Shown here: positions 9,701-15,923 of the stretch, in pieces
Numbering within the stretch: the first letter of the stretch is position 1
Layout: the number at the start of each line of letters is the position of its first letter
Assembly (NCBI GenBank): GCA_031552995.1
Contig: JAVBMB010000079.1
Location: 1-29,627 of the forward strand
Direction: 5' to 3'
DNA: 29,627 nt
Source of the DNA: JAVBMB01 sp031552995
Lineage (GTDB): Bacteria; Bacillota; Clostridia; Oscillospirales; Butyricicoccaceae
Notes under the pieces: model-generated
The model's input: the letters and a program-made list of their open reading frames with translations, nothing else
The model's database searches: none
Told to the model about the DNA's origin: nothing
Translations under genes and position numbers: made by a program

Positions 9701-12700
9701 ACGGGCGGCCTCGCGCAGCTTAAGGGCGTTGAGTGGATAGAGCTGCAGCTTGGTGGAATCCCGCTCGCCAGAGAGCAGATTCTTTTTGTAGAGCGTACCC
9801 AGATAGAGCGTGGTCTCCGCACTGCCTGAGGCGAGGTAGATATCCCCCTTGATGCCGTCCGGCTCGTAGAGTGCGAGAGCCCCTTCGCTGTTGGTGGAGA
9901 TGGTTCGCATCACACCTTTTGTTGTTTCGTAGGTCAGCGTTGTCTCCTGCATGGGCACAAACTGGAAGACGTATAGCTTGTCCTTGAGTGTTTTGACATC
10001 CACCGTCAACGTTCGGGTCATGCCGGTCGCGGCATGGGTCGCCGTTACTTGGGCAGACCCGTCCGAAAGGCCGGACAGGGCAAACTGCGTCCCCGAGAGA
10101 TAGGCCGTATACGAGAAGTGGTTGATGTCCTCATAGAGAGCGCCTTGACGGTAGTTCACGGTGACTACACCGCTGTCGGACGAGCTCCACTGAATGAGGT
10201 CGGACAGCTGGCTCCACGCGTAGTCACTATAATTGATGCTAACGATGCTGCGCAGTACTGTGTCTTCACGCAGCTTCTGGATTTCATCCCGGCTGAGTCG
10301 ACTGCCACCCGCGCCGATATTTTTCGACACGATAATGGCCTCGTTATCCAGCGTGAGTAAGCCCTGCCTCGCGCCGTCAACAAGAATATTCAGCGCCTCG
10401 GCGTCATAGACATGCAGCACAAACGAATCGCTGCTCCATGTGCTGTCGGCGGCGTTTTTCGCCCTGAGCGTGACGGTGTAGAGATCCTTCAGGCGGCGCG
10501 TGCCCGTCACGTCGGCAAGAGACAACGGCACCGAGCCGGTGTACACCCCGCCCCCCTCGCTGCTCAGCTCGGAGAGCTCGTCCAGGACGCAAACCTCGGC
10601 CGCCTGCCCGCCGGAGTCGTCCACGCGGGTCACCCGAAGCTCAAACTGGGCGTTGTTAAGCTGGTCAAAATGCTCGATGCGCAGGTTAAGCTGCTGTGTG
10701 CCCGCCGTGTCGAGCAGATAGAGCGCCCCAGGCGCGCTAAGCCTGACTATGGCCGGCTGTGAAACCACCAGTACGTAGGCCAAAGCAGTCAGCGTCTCAC
10801 TTGGGGTATTGGGGTTGGGTACGCTCACCTGCACGGTGTAGGAGGGCTGTTTCCCTGTGGAGATTTCGGTAAGAAACGAAGTGGGAATCGTAAAAGAGGT
10901 GACGCCGTTGCCTGTTAGACCTCTCTCCTCACCGCTCCATGATTCAAGCGGAATGGCGGCGGCCAGGTCCCCCTGGCTAAGCTCGCCGCTGTAGAGTTTG
11001 ACGGTGTAGACGCTCTCGCCGCCGGCCTCCTTGTTGAAGTAGTTGACGTTTGTCGTCCAGAGAACCCGCGCGTCCTCCCCCTTGCGGATGGTAATAACAC
11101 GCCCGCTGTCGGGGATGGTGAGCGTCGGGCGGGTCCCCGCCTTGACGGTGATGGGTGCGCTCTCCTGTCTCGCGGTGCCGCCGTCGGTCGCGACAACGCG
11201 CACGGTGAACGGTTCGCCGTCGGCCGTGACATCCTTCACCGTCACACGGGCGGTTTTCGGATTCTGTGTATCCGGGATAACCTCAGCCACGGCCGTGTTG
11301 GAGCTTTCCCACCGGAAGGCCGGTGCCGTAGCGCCGTTGGTGTTTTGATAGGTGTAGGAGAATTGCGCCTGCGTCTCGTCGGAGAGAAAGATGACATTTT
11401 CCTCGCCGGACGGCCAGACCGCGGGGTCGATAAGAGTGAGGTCGGAGGACTGCGCATAGATTATGGCCGCCGTGGAGAAGCCGGCTGCAAGGCCGATGAC
11501 GGGCAGGGCCTCGGCCGTCCCCTCCTTCATATACAGTTCCACAGTGTGGCTGCCGGCTGTTGTCCCGTACTCCGGCGTGTACGTCCCAGTCAGCCTGACG
11601 ATCTTGCCGGATTCCTCCTCATATGTCAGAGGAATGGGGTTGGCCGTGTCGCCGTCCACGACCGCCGTAAAGCTCTTGGACGTGGGGTCAAGCGGATCCG
11701 TTATCGATGTCTGGTCGTTTGCCAACACGGTCTGATATGGGTCGTCACTGCTCAGTCCAACGGCAATGCTGACTGTCTCGCCCGCATTGTAGCTCGCCTT
11801 GTCGGTGGAGAGGCCGGTAATTGCGTCAACAAGGCGGGTGCTTATAATCATTTCTTTGCAGAGGATCAGATCGAGGTTGCTGTTGCCGCCTCCGCTGTTT
11901 TCGTTAATATCGGTGGCGTCCGTAATTTGAGTAACCGAAAGGGAGGCGGTATCCGTCGGCTGAACCTTGTAGGGGAAGGTCAGGCGGCTGGATTTGGTCG
12001 TGCCCGCTTCCAACGGCGGGAGCGAATCGTCATTTATCTTGAGACTGACACTGCTGGCCAACACCGGCTCGGAAAACTGCACCGTCACCGGGATGGTCAG
12101 ACCCGGGTAGAAGAAGATGCCCTCAGGCGCGGTGACCGAGGTAACGGTGGGCGCCTGCGTGTCGTAGAAGCCCTCGCGCAGGCCTACTGTTCCGGCGCCG
12201 AGGTATAAGTTCCTGCTGGAGGCGCAAACCATAATATTGCGCGATAGGTATGCAACCTCTTCCGGCGTCACGCTTTTGTGCGCAAAGTTCAAGCGGAAAT
12301 TTCCGTTTGAGACCAGATGAGCTGTCATGGCGGGTGACAGAGGAAAATCAAAGAGCTTATATGCCGGATCCCAAGTGTCGAAGTCTCCATATATAGACCC
12401 TTCCGTCAGGTCGAGATCGCTGCCTCTGCGGGTGTGTTCGGCTGTGGAAGCTGCTGAGCCGAACACGACGCGCGCATCCCAAGTGGCAGTTGCGGTGGGG
12501 CCATAGCCAGCAGTAAGATTAAAGAAGATGTAATATGCCAGTTTTACCGAGCTGGCAATCCTATCGGCAAGCAGAATCTGCGCCGAAGGCGTAATGTAAA
12601 TGGTCTGCGTCAGGTCAGATGCGGGCAGACCAAAAAAATTTGGATCCTGCAAAGCTGCCGAGGGGGGGAATCCGCTGCCCGTGTTGGCATAGTCTGTGTT

Positions 12701-13699
12701 CCAGTGAAAATACTCATCGTCAACATCCGTCCAGCTGTAGTTGTTTGTCAGCCTGATAGCCGACTCGGCCGCGCGGGTGCTGTTTCCGGCGCTACCCATG
12801 CCGTCGAATAGCAGGCAGTTTTCCGGCTCAAACACCTGGAAAAAGAAAACCCGGTCGTCGCTCCAGCGGGCTTCGCTGTTGGAGACGGCGGCAGTATTCT
12901 GGGCAGCGATGGGAATGCTTACTGTTTGAGCTTCCGTGCTGCCCGCCGCGAACGTGACGACGCCGGACTTGGCGGTGTATTGACTGCCCGTCTTGGCCGA
13001 GCCGTCCACCGTCCGGTAGGAGACCGAAACAGGGTAGGGGAGCCCCGTCGCAAGTGCGTTTCCATTTTTGCCGGTCAGAGTGAAGGTGGCCGTCACACTC
13101 TGCGCCGAGCCGGACACCGCAACGGTGGCGGCGCTTAGCGTCACCTTGATGCGCGCGTCGTGATTGATGCCCGAGGCGCCCAGCGCCTCAAGCCCCGCAA
13201 CCTGGATGCCCGACATTTTGATCTGATCCATCAGGGCAGCAAGGTTGTCACGGTGCTCCTGTGTGACGGTGACGCCGCCCGTCATCAGCTCGCGCAGATG
13301 CGCAATTTTGCTTTCTATCTCGACCATAGTTTTCAGGTTTTGCAGCGTGACCGGGTAGCCTTCTACCACGACTTCGCGGCTGAGGTCGGCACCCGGCGCA
13401 TTAATGAGGGCGAGCACTTCGTCAAGAGTCATGCGCGCTCCATCCAGCGTCAGGTACTCGGTGACGGTAAAATTGCCGTCACTATCCAAAAATCCGTACT
13501 GCTCCAGCACGGACAGCATCTGCGCCTCGGTCAGATTCTCTCCGCCGAGTGCGCTGATCGCTTCGAGGATTGTCCGGTTTTGCTGCGGAGTGTTTCCGAT
13601 TGTGTCGCGGAGCGCCGCAAGGGCCTGCAGCGGGACAAGCGACACAATCAGTACAAATACAAGCAGCATTGAGATTGTGTTCTTAAAAAACCGTCTCAT
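3755..13699 (-). CDS. Giant secreted multidomain SLH surface protein (3314 residues)
   Basis: The start ATG at 13699 follows AAAGGAG and begins a signal peptide (MRRFFKN, a long hydrophobic core, LQALAA cleavage near residue 30). Approximate layout: a helical region 35-165; a Calx-beta-like sandwich 187-300 (SVSYRTVDGSA, then GVVTFAAGS); bacterial Ig-like segments about 640-1240; a beta-rich region 1240-1700; a glycine/aromatic-rich stretch 1713-1923; beta-propeller-like repeats 2000-2340, with SIWDGAQWTTTRL and SIWDGTGWSEAQTL; CARDB-like sandwiches 2467-2785; a cadherin-like beta sandwich 2817-2888 (SKDGTKTATYRV); and a pre-SLH domain 2905-3130. Three SLH modules end it at about 3135, 3194 and 3259 to the C-terminus. 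The SLH modules should anchor it to cell-wall polysaccharide. Adhesin, S-layer-associated or nutrient-capture roles are all possible; no catalytic motif was recognised. No internal frameshift is apparent. Confidence 0.9.
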   Translation of the reverse strand: MRRFFKNTISMLLVFVLIVSLVPLQALAALRDTIGNTPQQNRTILEAISALGGENLTEAQMLSVLEQYGFLDSDGNFTVTEYLTLDGARMTLDEVLALINAPGADLSREVVVEGYPVTLQNLKTMVEIESKIAHLRELMTGGVTVTQEHRDNLAALMDQIKMSGIQVAGLEALGASGINHDARIKVTLSAATVAVSGSAQSVTATFTLTGKNGNALATGLPYPVSVSYRTVDGSAKTGSQYTAKSGVVTFAAGSTEAQTVSIPIAAQNTAAVSNSEARWSDDRVFFFQVFEPENCLLFDGMGSAGNSTRAAESAIRLTNNYSWTDVDDEYFHWNTDYANTGSGFPPSAALQDPNFFGLPASDLTQTIYITPSAQILLADRIASSVKLAYYIFFNLTAGYGPTATATWDARVVFGSAASTAEHTRRGSDLDLTEGSIYGDFDTWDPAYKLFDFPLSPAMTAHLVSNGNFRLNFAHKSVTPEEVAYLSRNIMVCASSRNLYLGAGTVGLREGFYDTQAPTVTSVTAPEGIFFYPGLTIPVTVQFSEPVLASSVSLKINDDSLPPLEAGTTKSSRLTFPYKVQPTDTASLSVTQITDATDINENSGGGNSNLDLILCKEMIISTRLVDAITGLSTDKASYNAGETVSIAVGLSSDDPYQTVLANDQTSITDPLDPTSKSFTAVVDGDTANPIPLTYEEESGKIVRLTGTYTPEYGTTAGSHTVELYMKEGTAEALPVIGLAAGFSTAAIIYAQSSDLTLIDPAVWPSGEENVIFLSDETQAQFSYTYQNTNGATAPAFRWESSNTAVAEVIPDTQNPKTARVTVKDVTADGEPFTVRVVATDGGTARQESAPITVKAGTRPTLTIPDSGRVITIRKGEDARVLWTTNVNYFNKEAGGESVYTVKLYSGELSQGDLAAAIPLESWSGEERGLTGNGVTSFTIPTSFLTEISTGKQPSYTVQVSVPNPNTPSETLTALAYVLVVSQPAIVRLSAPGALYLLDTAGTQQLNLRIEHFDQLNNAQFELRVTRVDDSGGQAAEVCVLDELSELSSEGGGVYTGSVPLSLADVTGTRRLKDLYTVTLRAKNAADSTWSSDSFVLHVYDAEALNILVDGARQGLLTLDNEAIIVSKNIGAGGSRLSRDEIQKLREDTVLRSIVSINYSDYAWSQLSDLIQWSSSDSGVVTVNYRQGALYEDINHFSYTAYLSGTQFALSGLSDGSAQVTATHAATGMTRTLTVDVKTLKDKLYVFQFVPMQETTLTYETTKGVMRTISTNSEGALALYEPDGIKGDIYLASGSAETTLYLGTLYKKNLLSGERDSTKLQLYPLNALKLREAARADLYFKDEQGSPYRGEVTFRGGVYKNGYYCQAAGLRLSGSTSENILTPGTQDHTVTANSDGRVTVYMDASQFWSEEAGETSETRLFSSDSFRYIFEVRLENDTYYPQLLFMSGNLNSDEVIRGGDSVSTLERVPADGKNKPFIAAQNMDYRLTSARLSSVKTHTGLIGPSADYPKTTLITSYMLWGQAVNAQLDYTARMSDSFGIVPTGQESRCFAYPFSTIPLAEHKLPLNSDGIWLAAGEQRGLVSQLYSGETMIQSRTMSFKVANMNQKESLADNSEMEAALLTLTASSAISSGTGVSVGNNPLIASGINSLIGSEKSGGIFKMLISPTEDPSVFKAMLWAGIGEMEFETNPAGIAVEASGPKVDKSAVPSVTDMVKMAQKKYMAGADKDLAENLKNIGNKVSGGLDLNVEFTGFYEAQIQYNFSEKCWEIYNLGGGFSAGVGAEYTWNYNTFVGPVPVTASLKLGGNINFSFSAAVRYAEAAGLPWSSEVTGPMVNDYLTRLRANAYVKAFAGVGFDLSVIALKIGIFGKIDLTFQASFLSRTYLANAGQRQINGQYLGVNGEVGIEFVAKFLFVSYEAVLCSVGFGAATHFNAWDYTEKYWDDPNSVNGPYVKTLGALMLAAAAEDFKMESSPPRLESRDYLNDFDYSWRPAEGTLRLLSLDPVSGMSELETNAYPYANPMLTDDGTLLVYLADAGSADVTKTEVRHTKLTGDSYPNGTAIDDGSALESYGDSNVRLAGTGSFAAAVWVRQSLGIDKAAGEELTSADIMLMSQSSEIMASIWDGAQWTTTRLTQNAGSDLAPVVAVNGSQVFVAWRSVSAAGGMEPINFTREEILYSIWDGTGWSEAQTLYNGTSGGVAGIEAAMLSDATVAVAYVLDKNETASATAEYYEIVYTVVSAAGELVKDVRLTNDTFLDENPQITAVKFGTDERFVLGWHSLQRANGVEISDIRLASFDSMGEPVASFPDSISAVSGMSGIDISGSFRFVRMAPSLNSIENLSILWSQGIPQTEVKEDAGVDRDVLKAIRFIPFGSSGGVGISAAIDVAEMPASTLLGHFDAYVSSPGGAEIKAALLGNTYMDIDLSDSSTYRIYNSDGRDIYVAKSIAKLYTATETYENKAILEGVVIDYANLMRNAPLSIQFTVRNAGFRPIDNVSIDIGGTPYSFSNLALLPNESCTFTTTPLIGATVADLDYNLCAVFDGSDQSTITGTALLTYSDIGISSVKVLSEQDGERVLQVTLYNDSANPLAGSGKQVVLGIYDNTDYETTLAAVSGGGMLVISDDADLALIDAGAYTTQMTFDAEAYLGADTELPKGGLWLYLYTWIEEFNGTQFDRVMEYDTVNNATHARADNLAVRRDESVTLKVDQETQGGATTATITLQNNRLTQRTSGNLIVMLCAQDGSLLEAQQTYDPAALNSGLIALGGEGLVQRSFTFGGAGASVEALYTDLILTEPDDSVALSSLSVQGTTVQLSDFVYSGDGDVWLYGSGAVSRAAGQALVTAVTLHPEATVEVNGVAAPAGSASVAISSWATTINIVITSKDGTKTATYRVQINSGSAPSPGDRDSYTPVSPNIDVKTAGDTTTVRLTVPATTAAGTATGAPENSEVRQAVEAGLNKAKEMGSSRLALEILLTGADSADTLQATLPVAGLKTLLDAANRTPPIITSLTFSTPGGSVSFDKAALAGALDAADGSTITIVIKRMTAEALTAAQRAKTGARPVWAVAVYSAAKQLEGFGGSLAVRLPYTPVAGETAKYITVWHLAEGGLFTPIACHYDADAKEVAFTVEHLSLFAVGYLPFDDVKSTDWFYENAAFAYTNGLMNGVGDSRFDPTGVVTRAMAVTILWRMEGEPEAPASAFTDLAAGSWYKKAVDWAVQQGIVNGVGNNRFAPDQAITREQMAAVIYRYAGWKQYNPASGADLSAFTDAPLISEWAREAMAWANAAELINGVGDNRLNPVGSAKRSEIAAILQRFILNITL

Positions 13700-13776
13700 T
13701 AATCTTCGCTCCTTTCTTCCTTCCCGTTTCTGACGGTGGCTTGCGTCTCATCTTGATAGGCTTATGCCCATAATAA

Positions 13777-13816
13777 TAAAAACGCGCCGTTGCAGCCGGA
13801 ATGCGGCCGCCCGGCG
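13777..13816 (-). terminator. Terminator-like hairpin in the leader of the giant SLH gene
   Basis: On the - strand, a two-part GC stem (outer 13785-13789 with 13812-13816, inner 13792-13798 with 13804-13810) is followed by TTTTTATTATT. It sits about 80 bases before the giant gene's start codon. It may end transcripts from the regulator or folded island upstream, or act as an attenuator for the giant gene. Confidence 0.55.
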
Positions 13817-13918
13817 ATACGGGGTGCACTTTGATTTATTTTTTAAGGTTATTTCCAACGGTTTTGCATCAGCGCATTGCATATGCAAAGGCCGATAATA
13901 TCATAGCGTCTCCTCGCG

Positions 13919-14206
13919 GTGAAACATACCGCTTCTCAGTCCCAATATGTGCCGCTAGCGCCGGTCGACGCGTTTTCAGGGACGTTGGGCGCGTTGCAAA
14001 AGCAACCCCAGTTTGTCGAGGCAACAGAGGATCCGCCCTCCGGTGTATTCCGGATGTTCCTTAAAGTCGGGATACTCTCCAACGCAGTGTTCGGCCACGT
14101 CGCCGCATACCCTGCAGATACGAAACTCTCTGCCGCGTGGGCGGCAGATCCTCCGCGACCGCTATTACACACGCAAATAGCTACCCTTTCCCCGAATGGG
14201 AACTAA
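13919..14206. other. GC-rich, highly folded intergenic island
   Basis: This 288-base stretch is open in antiparallel frames on both strands, neither with a ribosome binding site. It is packed with hairpins: GTTGC-AAAA-GCAAC, CCGG-N6-CCGG, and TCTGCCGC-GTGG-GCGGCAGA (8 perfect pairs). Just outside it, near 13916-13932, is a GCGGT/ACCGC hairpin. The translations in both frames seem to me like the spurious ORFs annotated on repeated non-coding sequences in Clostridia, but I cannot verify that. It could be a structured RNA or a dispersed repeat. Read on the - strand, it would lie in a long leader of the giant SLH gene. Flanking bases 13817-13918 contain a perfect 12-bp palindrome, TTGCATATGCAA. 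Confidence 0.35.
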
Positions 14207-14337
14207 ATCCTTACGTTTATGTGGTCTGTCCCTTCACACACCCCCTTCTGCGACAGGGCTTACAAGACTATCATAGATGGTTTTCCATCATTTCGAAAGT
14301 CCATTTTTTTCCACGAAAACACACTATTTTTGACAGG

Positions 14338-15513
14338 TTACAAGATAAATTTCGACAACTCATCCCTCCCGGAGATGTACAGGCGCTGATAGATGTTCTT
14401 CATAATATTGTTAAGCCGACCGACCGAGATATTAAACTGCGCCGCGATTTTCGCGCGTGGCACACCCTTCGCTGCCAGCAGCGCCATCTCATAGTCGCGC
14501 AGGGACAGTATCAGCGTGATATTGTCCTTGGTGAGCTGGTTGTGAAAAGTCAGCCAGTTGGTAAACGTGCGTTTCCACAGTTCGATGACGGCACCGCGGC
14601 AGTGAGGATATTCTTTTTCCAATAGCCGCTCAATCATGCCTCCGAAGAGCGGAATAAGCTCGGCAAACGGGGTGATGAACCCGTTGGGGAGGTTTGTGCG
14701 CATTGCAACGGCAAGCCAGCGCCATGCATCGTCCGGCCGGTCGAGCGCGTAGCAGGCATGAGCGCACATCAGTGTCAGATATGTGTCCGGAAACGAAATC
14801 TCATACTCCGTGTGGCAAAAGCCGAGCGCGGTCTCGGCAACGGCCAGCATCGACTCATACTGTCCCTTGCACTGGAAGTATTTTGCGCGATTGTAGGCGG
14901 CGTCAGGCTTCGCCTGGGGCGGCAGGCCGGAAAAATTCCCTTCTTTGAGCCAGTCGGGGATCATATCGGGCGCCATCGCGCCAAGATAGCCGCCGGCGAG
15001 TGCGAGCTGCGCGTAAGCGGCCACTTCGCCGCTATCGGTCGTTTGAACGACGTTTTGTAGATAGCGCTCGATCTCGGTATATAGTGGATAATCCCCCATA
15101 CTGATAGCCGCCGCGATTGCGAGAGGGCTGGCACAGAGCATGGCAGCGCTGTCCCCCTCGTTTTGCCGGAAGCAGCGTATGGTCTGTGCAAAGTCTCCCC
15201 GCGCGTAAGCAAACGCGCCCATATAAATCAGCCGTATACGCTCATCCCTCGCGGCATCAATAGCGGCATCCAAACGATTGTGCGGCACGGAGGGCTGCAT
15301 AATCGTAAGAACGCGCTTTAATTCGCCTGGGAGATCATACCGGGGCGGACGGATAGAGCGGCGCAGATCGTCCGGTTTTTCCGCGCCAGCCGGAATCATC
15401 CACATCCTCCCGTATTTTTGGGTGCCTGCAATTCGGCCGCCCACTAAAAGCCGCTGTACCTGCCGCTGTGAAACGCCCCACCGTTCAGCGGCCTCAGCTG
15501 CGGTTATGTACAT
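14338..15513 (-). CDS. Two-headed transcription regulator: MerR/excisionase-like N-terminus, LuxR-like C-terminus
   Basis: The 391-residue protein starts at ATG 15513 after GAAGGGGGCG. Residues 1-41 (MYITAAEAAERWGVSQRQVQ, then GRIAGTQKYGRMWMIP) are a winged helix-turn-helix of the excisionase/MerR type. Residues about 60-330 are helical, with paired-helix repeats that resemble TPRs (for example AYARGDFAQTIRCF and YFQCKGQYESMLAVAE). The end, about 335-391, is LuxR-like: LSLRDYEMALLAAKGVPRAK, then RLNNIMKNIYQRLYISGRDEL. Such proteins are probably transcriptional regulators that sense a ligand or partner through the helical core; that role is inferred. It reads in the same direction as the giant SLH gene downstream and could regulate it. 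The 130 bases after its stop hold a GATGG-TTTT-CCATC hairpin but no clear terminator. Confidence 0.75.
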   Translation of the reverse strand: MYITAAEAAERWGVSQRQVQRLLVGGRIAGTQKYGRMWMIPAGAEKPDDLRRSIRPPRYDLPGELKRVLTIMQPSVPHNRLDAAIDAARDERIRLIYMGAFAYARGDFAQTIRCFRQNEGDSAAMLCASPLAIAAAISMGDYPLYTEIERYLQNVVQTTDSGEVAAYAQLALAGGYLGAMAPDMIPDWLKEGNFSGLPPQAKPDAAYNRAKYFQCKGQYESMLAVAETALGFCHTEYEISFPDTYLTLMCAHACYALDRPDDAWRWLAVAMRTNLPNGFITPFAELIPLFGGMIERLLEKEYPHCRGAVIELWKRTFTNWLTFHNQLTKDNITLILSLRDYEMALLAAKGVPRAKIAAQFNISVGRLNNIMKNIYQRLYISGRDELSKFIL

Positions 15514-15620
15514 CGCTAATCGCCCCCTTCTTCAAACATCACGCCATCTCAATGCTCCGCACTATTTCGGTTTGTGCGCAGCGCCAAATCTTTAAATGTG
15601 AAGTGCGTTAGGTTACCTTA

Positions 15621-15649
15621 ATTATATTTTGTTCTGCGGTGCGATGCAA
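15621..15649 (-). promoter_or_regulatory. SigmaA-type promoter for the two-headed regulator
   Basis: Reading the - strand, TTGCAT (15649-15644) and a perfect TATAAT (15626-15621) are separated by 17 bases. They lie about 110 bases upstream of the regulator's start codon. Confidence 0.55.
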
Positions 15650-15662
15650 CCGGTATCGATAA

Positions 15663-15884
15663 TTTTCCCCATACGCTGCCGTGCCGGGTATGGTCTTCAC
15701 CTGCCGGAATCTCGATATGCAGTATGCGAAGAAATACAAGTCAACAATTGATTGTCTGACGAAGGAAAACACCTCACTCAAGCGCATAGGGTAAATGGCG
15801 ATGAGGCAGGGCTTGCCCGAGGTGCTGAAAGAGGCGGACCAGATGAAATGTGTGGGCCTGACGAACAGCGCTTCAAAAAAATAA
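15663..15884 (+). pseudogene. Decayed gene fragment with an in-frame stop
   Basis: One frame is open before and after a single TAA at 15792-15794. It reads MQYAKKYKSTIDCLTKENTS and then LKRIG, stop, then MAMRQGLPEVLKEADQMK and on to TAA 15882-15884. The heptad-like, Lys/Glu-rich sequence suggests the coiled-coil end of a longer protein. No ribosome binding site is seen, and the 5' end is missing: the frame is closed upstream by TAA at 15660. I do not recognise the parent; mobilisation and recombination proteins of mobile elements often have such tails, but that is a guess. The rest of 15514-15923 holds only the promoter of the regulator and the terminator below. Confidence 0.35.
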
Positions 15885-15912
15885 GGATTAGGCTTCAGTC
15901 CTAATCCTTATT
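15880..15912 (-). terminator. Intrinsic terminator of the ABC transporter operon
   Basis: A perfect 13-bp stem (15880-15892 with 15900-15912) with a 7-base loop ends, on the - strand, in a run of seven T's (bases 15881-15875). It lies just after the permease stop codon. Confidence 0.85.
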
Positions 15913-15923
15913 TTATAGCTTAC

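Noticed and set aside
4328..12208. Several + strand frames of 200-300 codons (for example 4328-5236, 7328-8092, 11345-12208)
   Set aside because: They lie antisense inside the continuous 3314-codon gene in GC-rich sequence; their translations resemble no family and no start has a good ribosome binding site.
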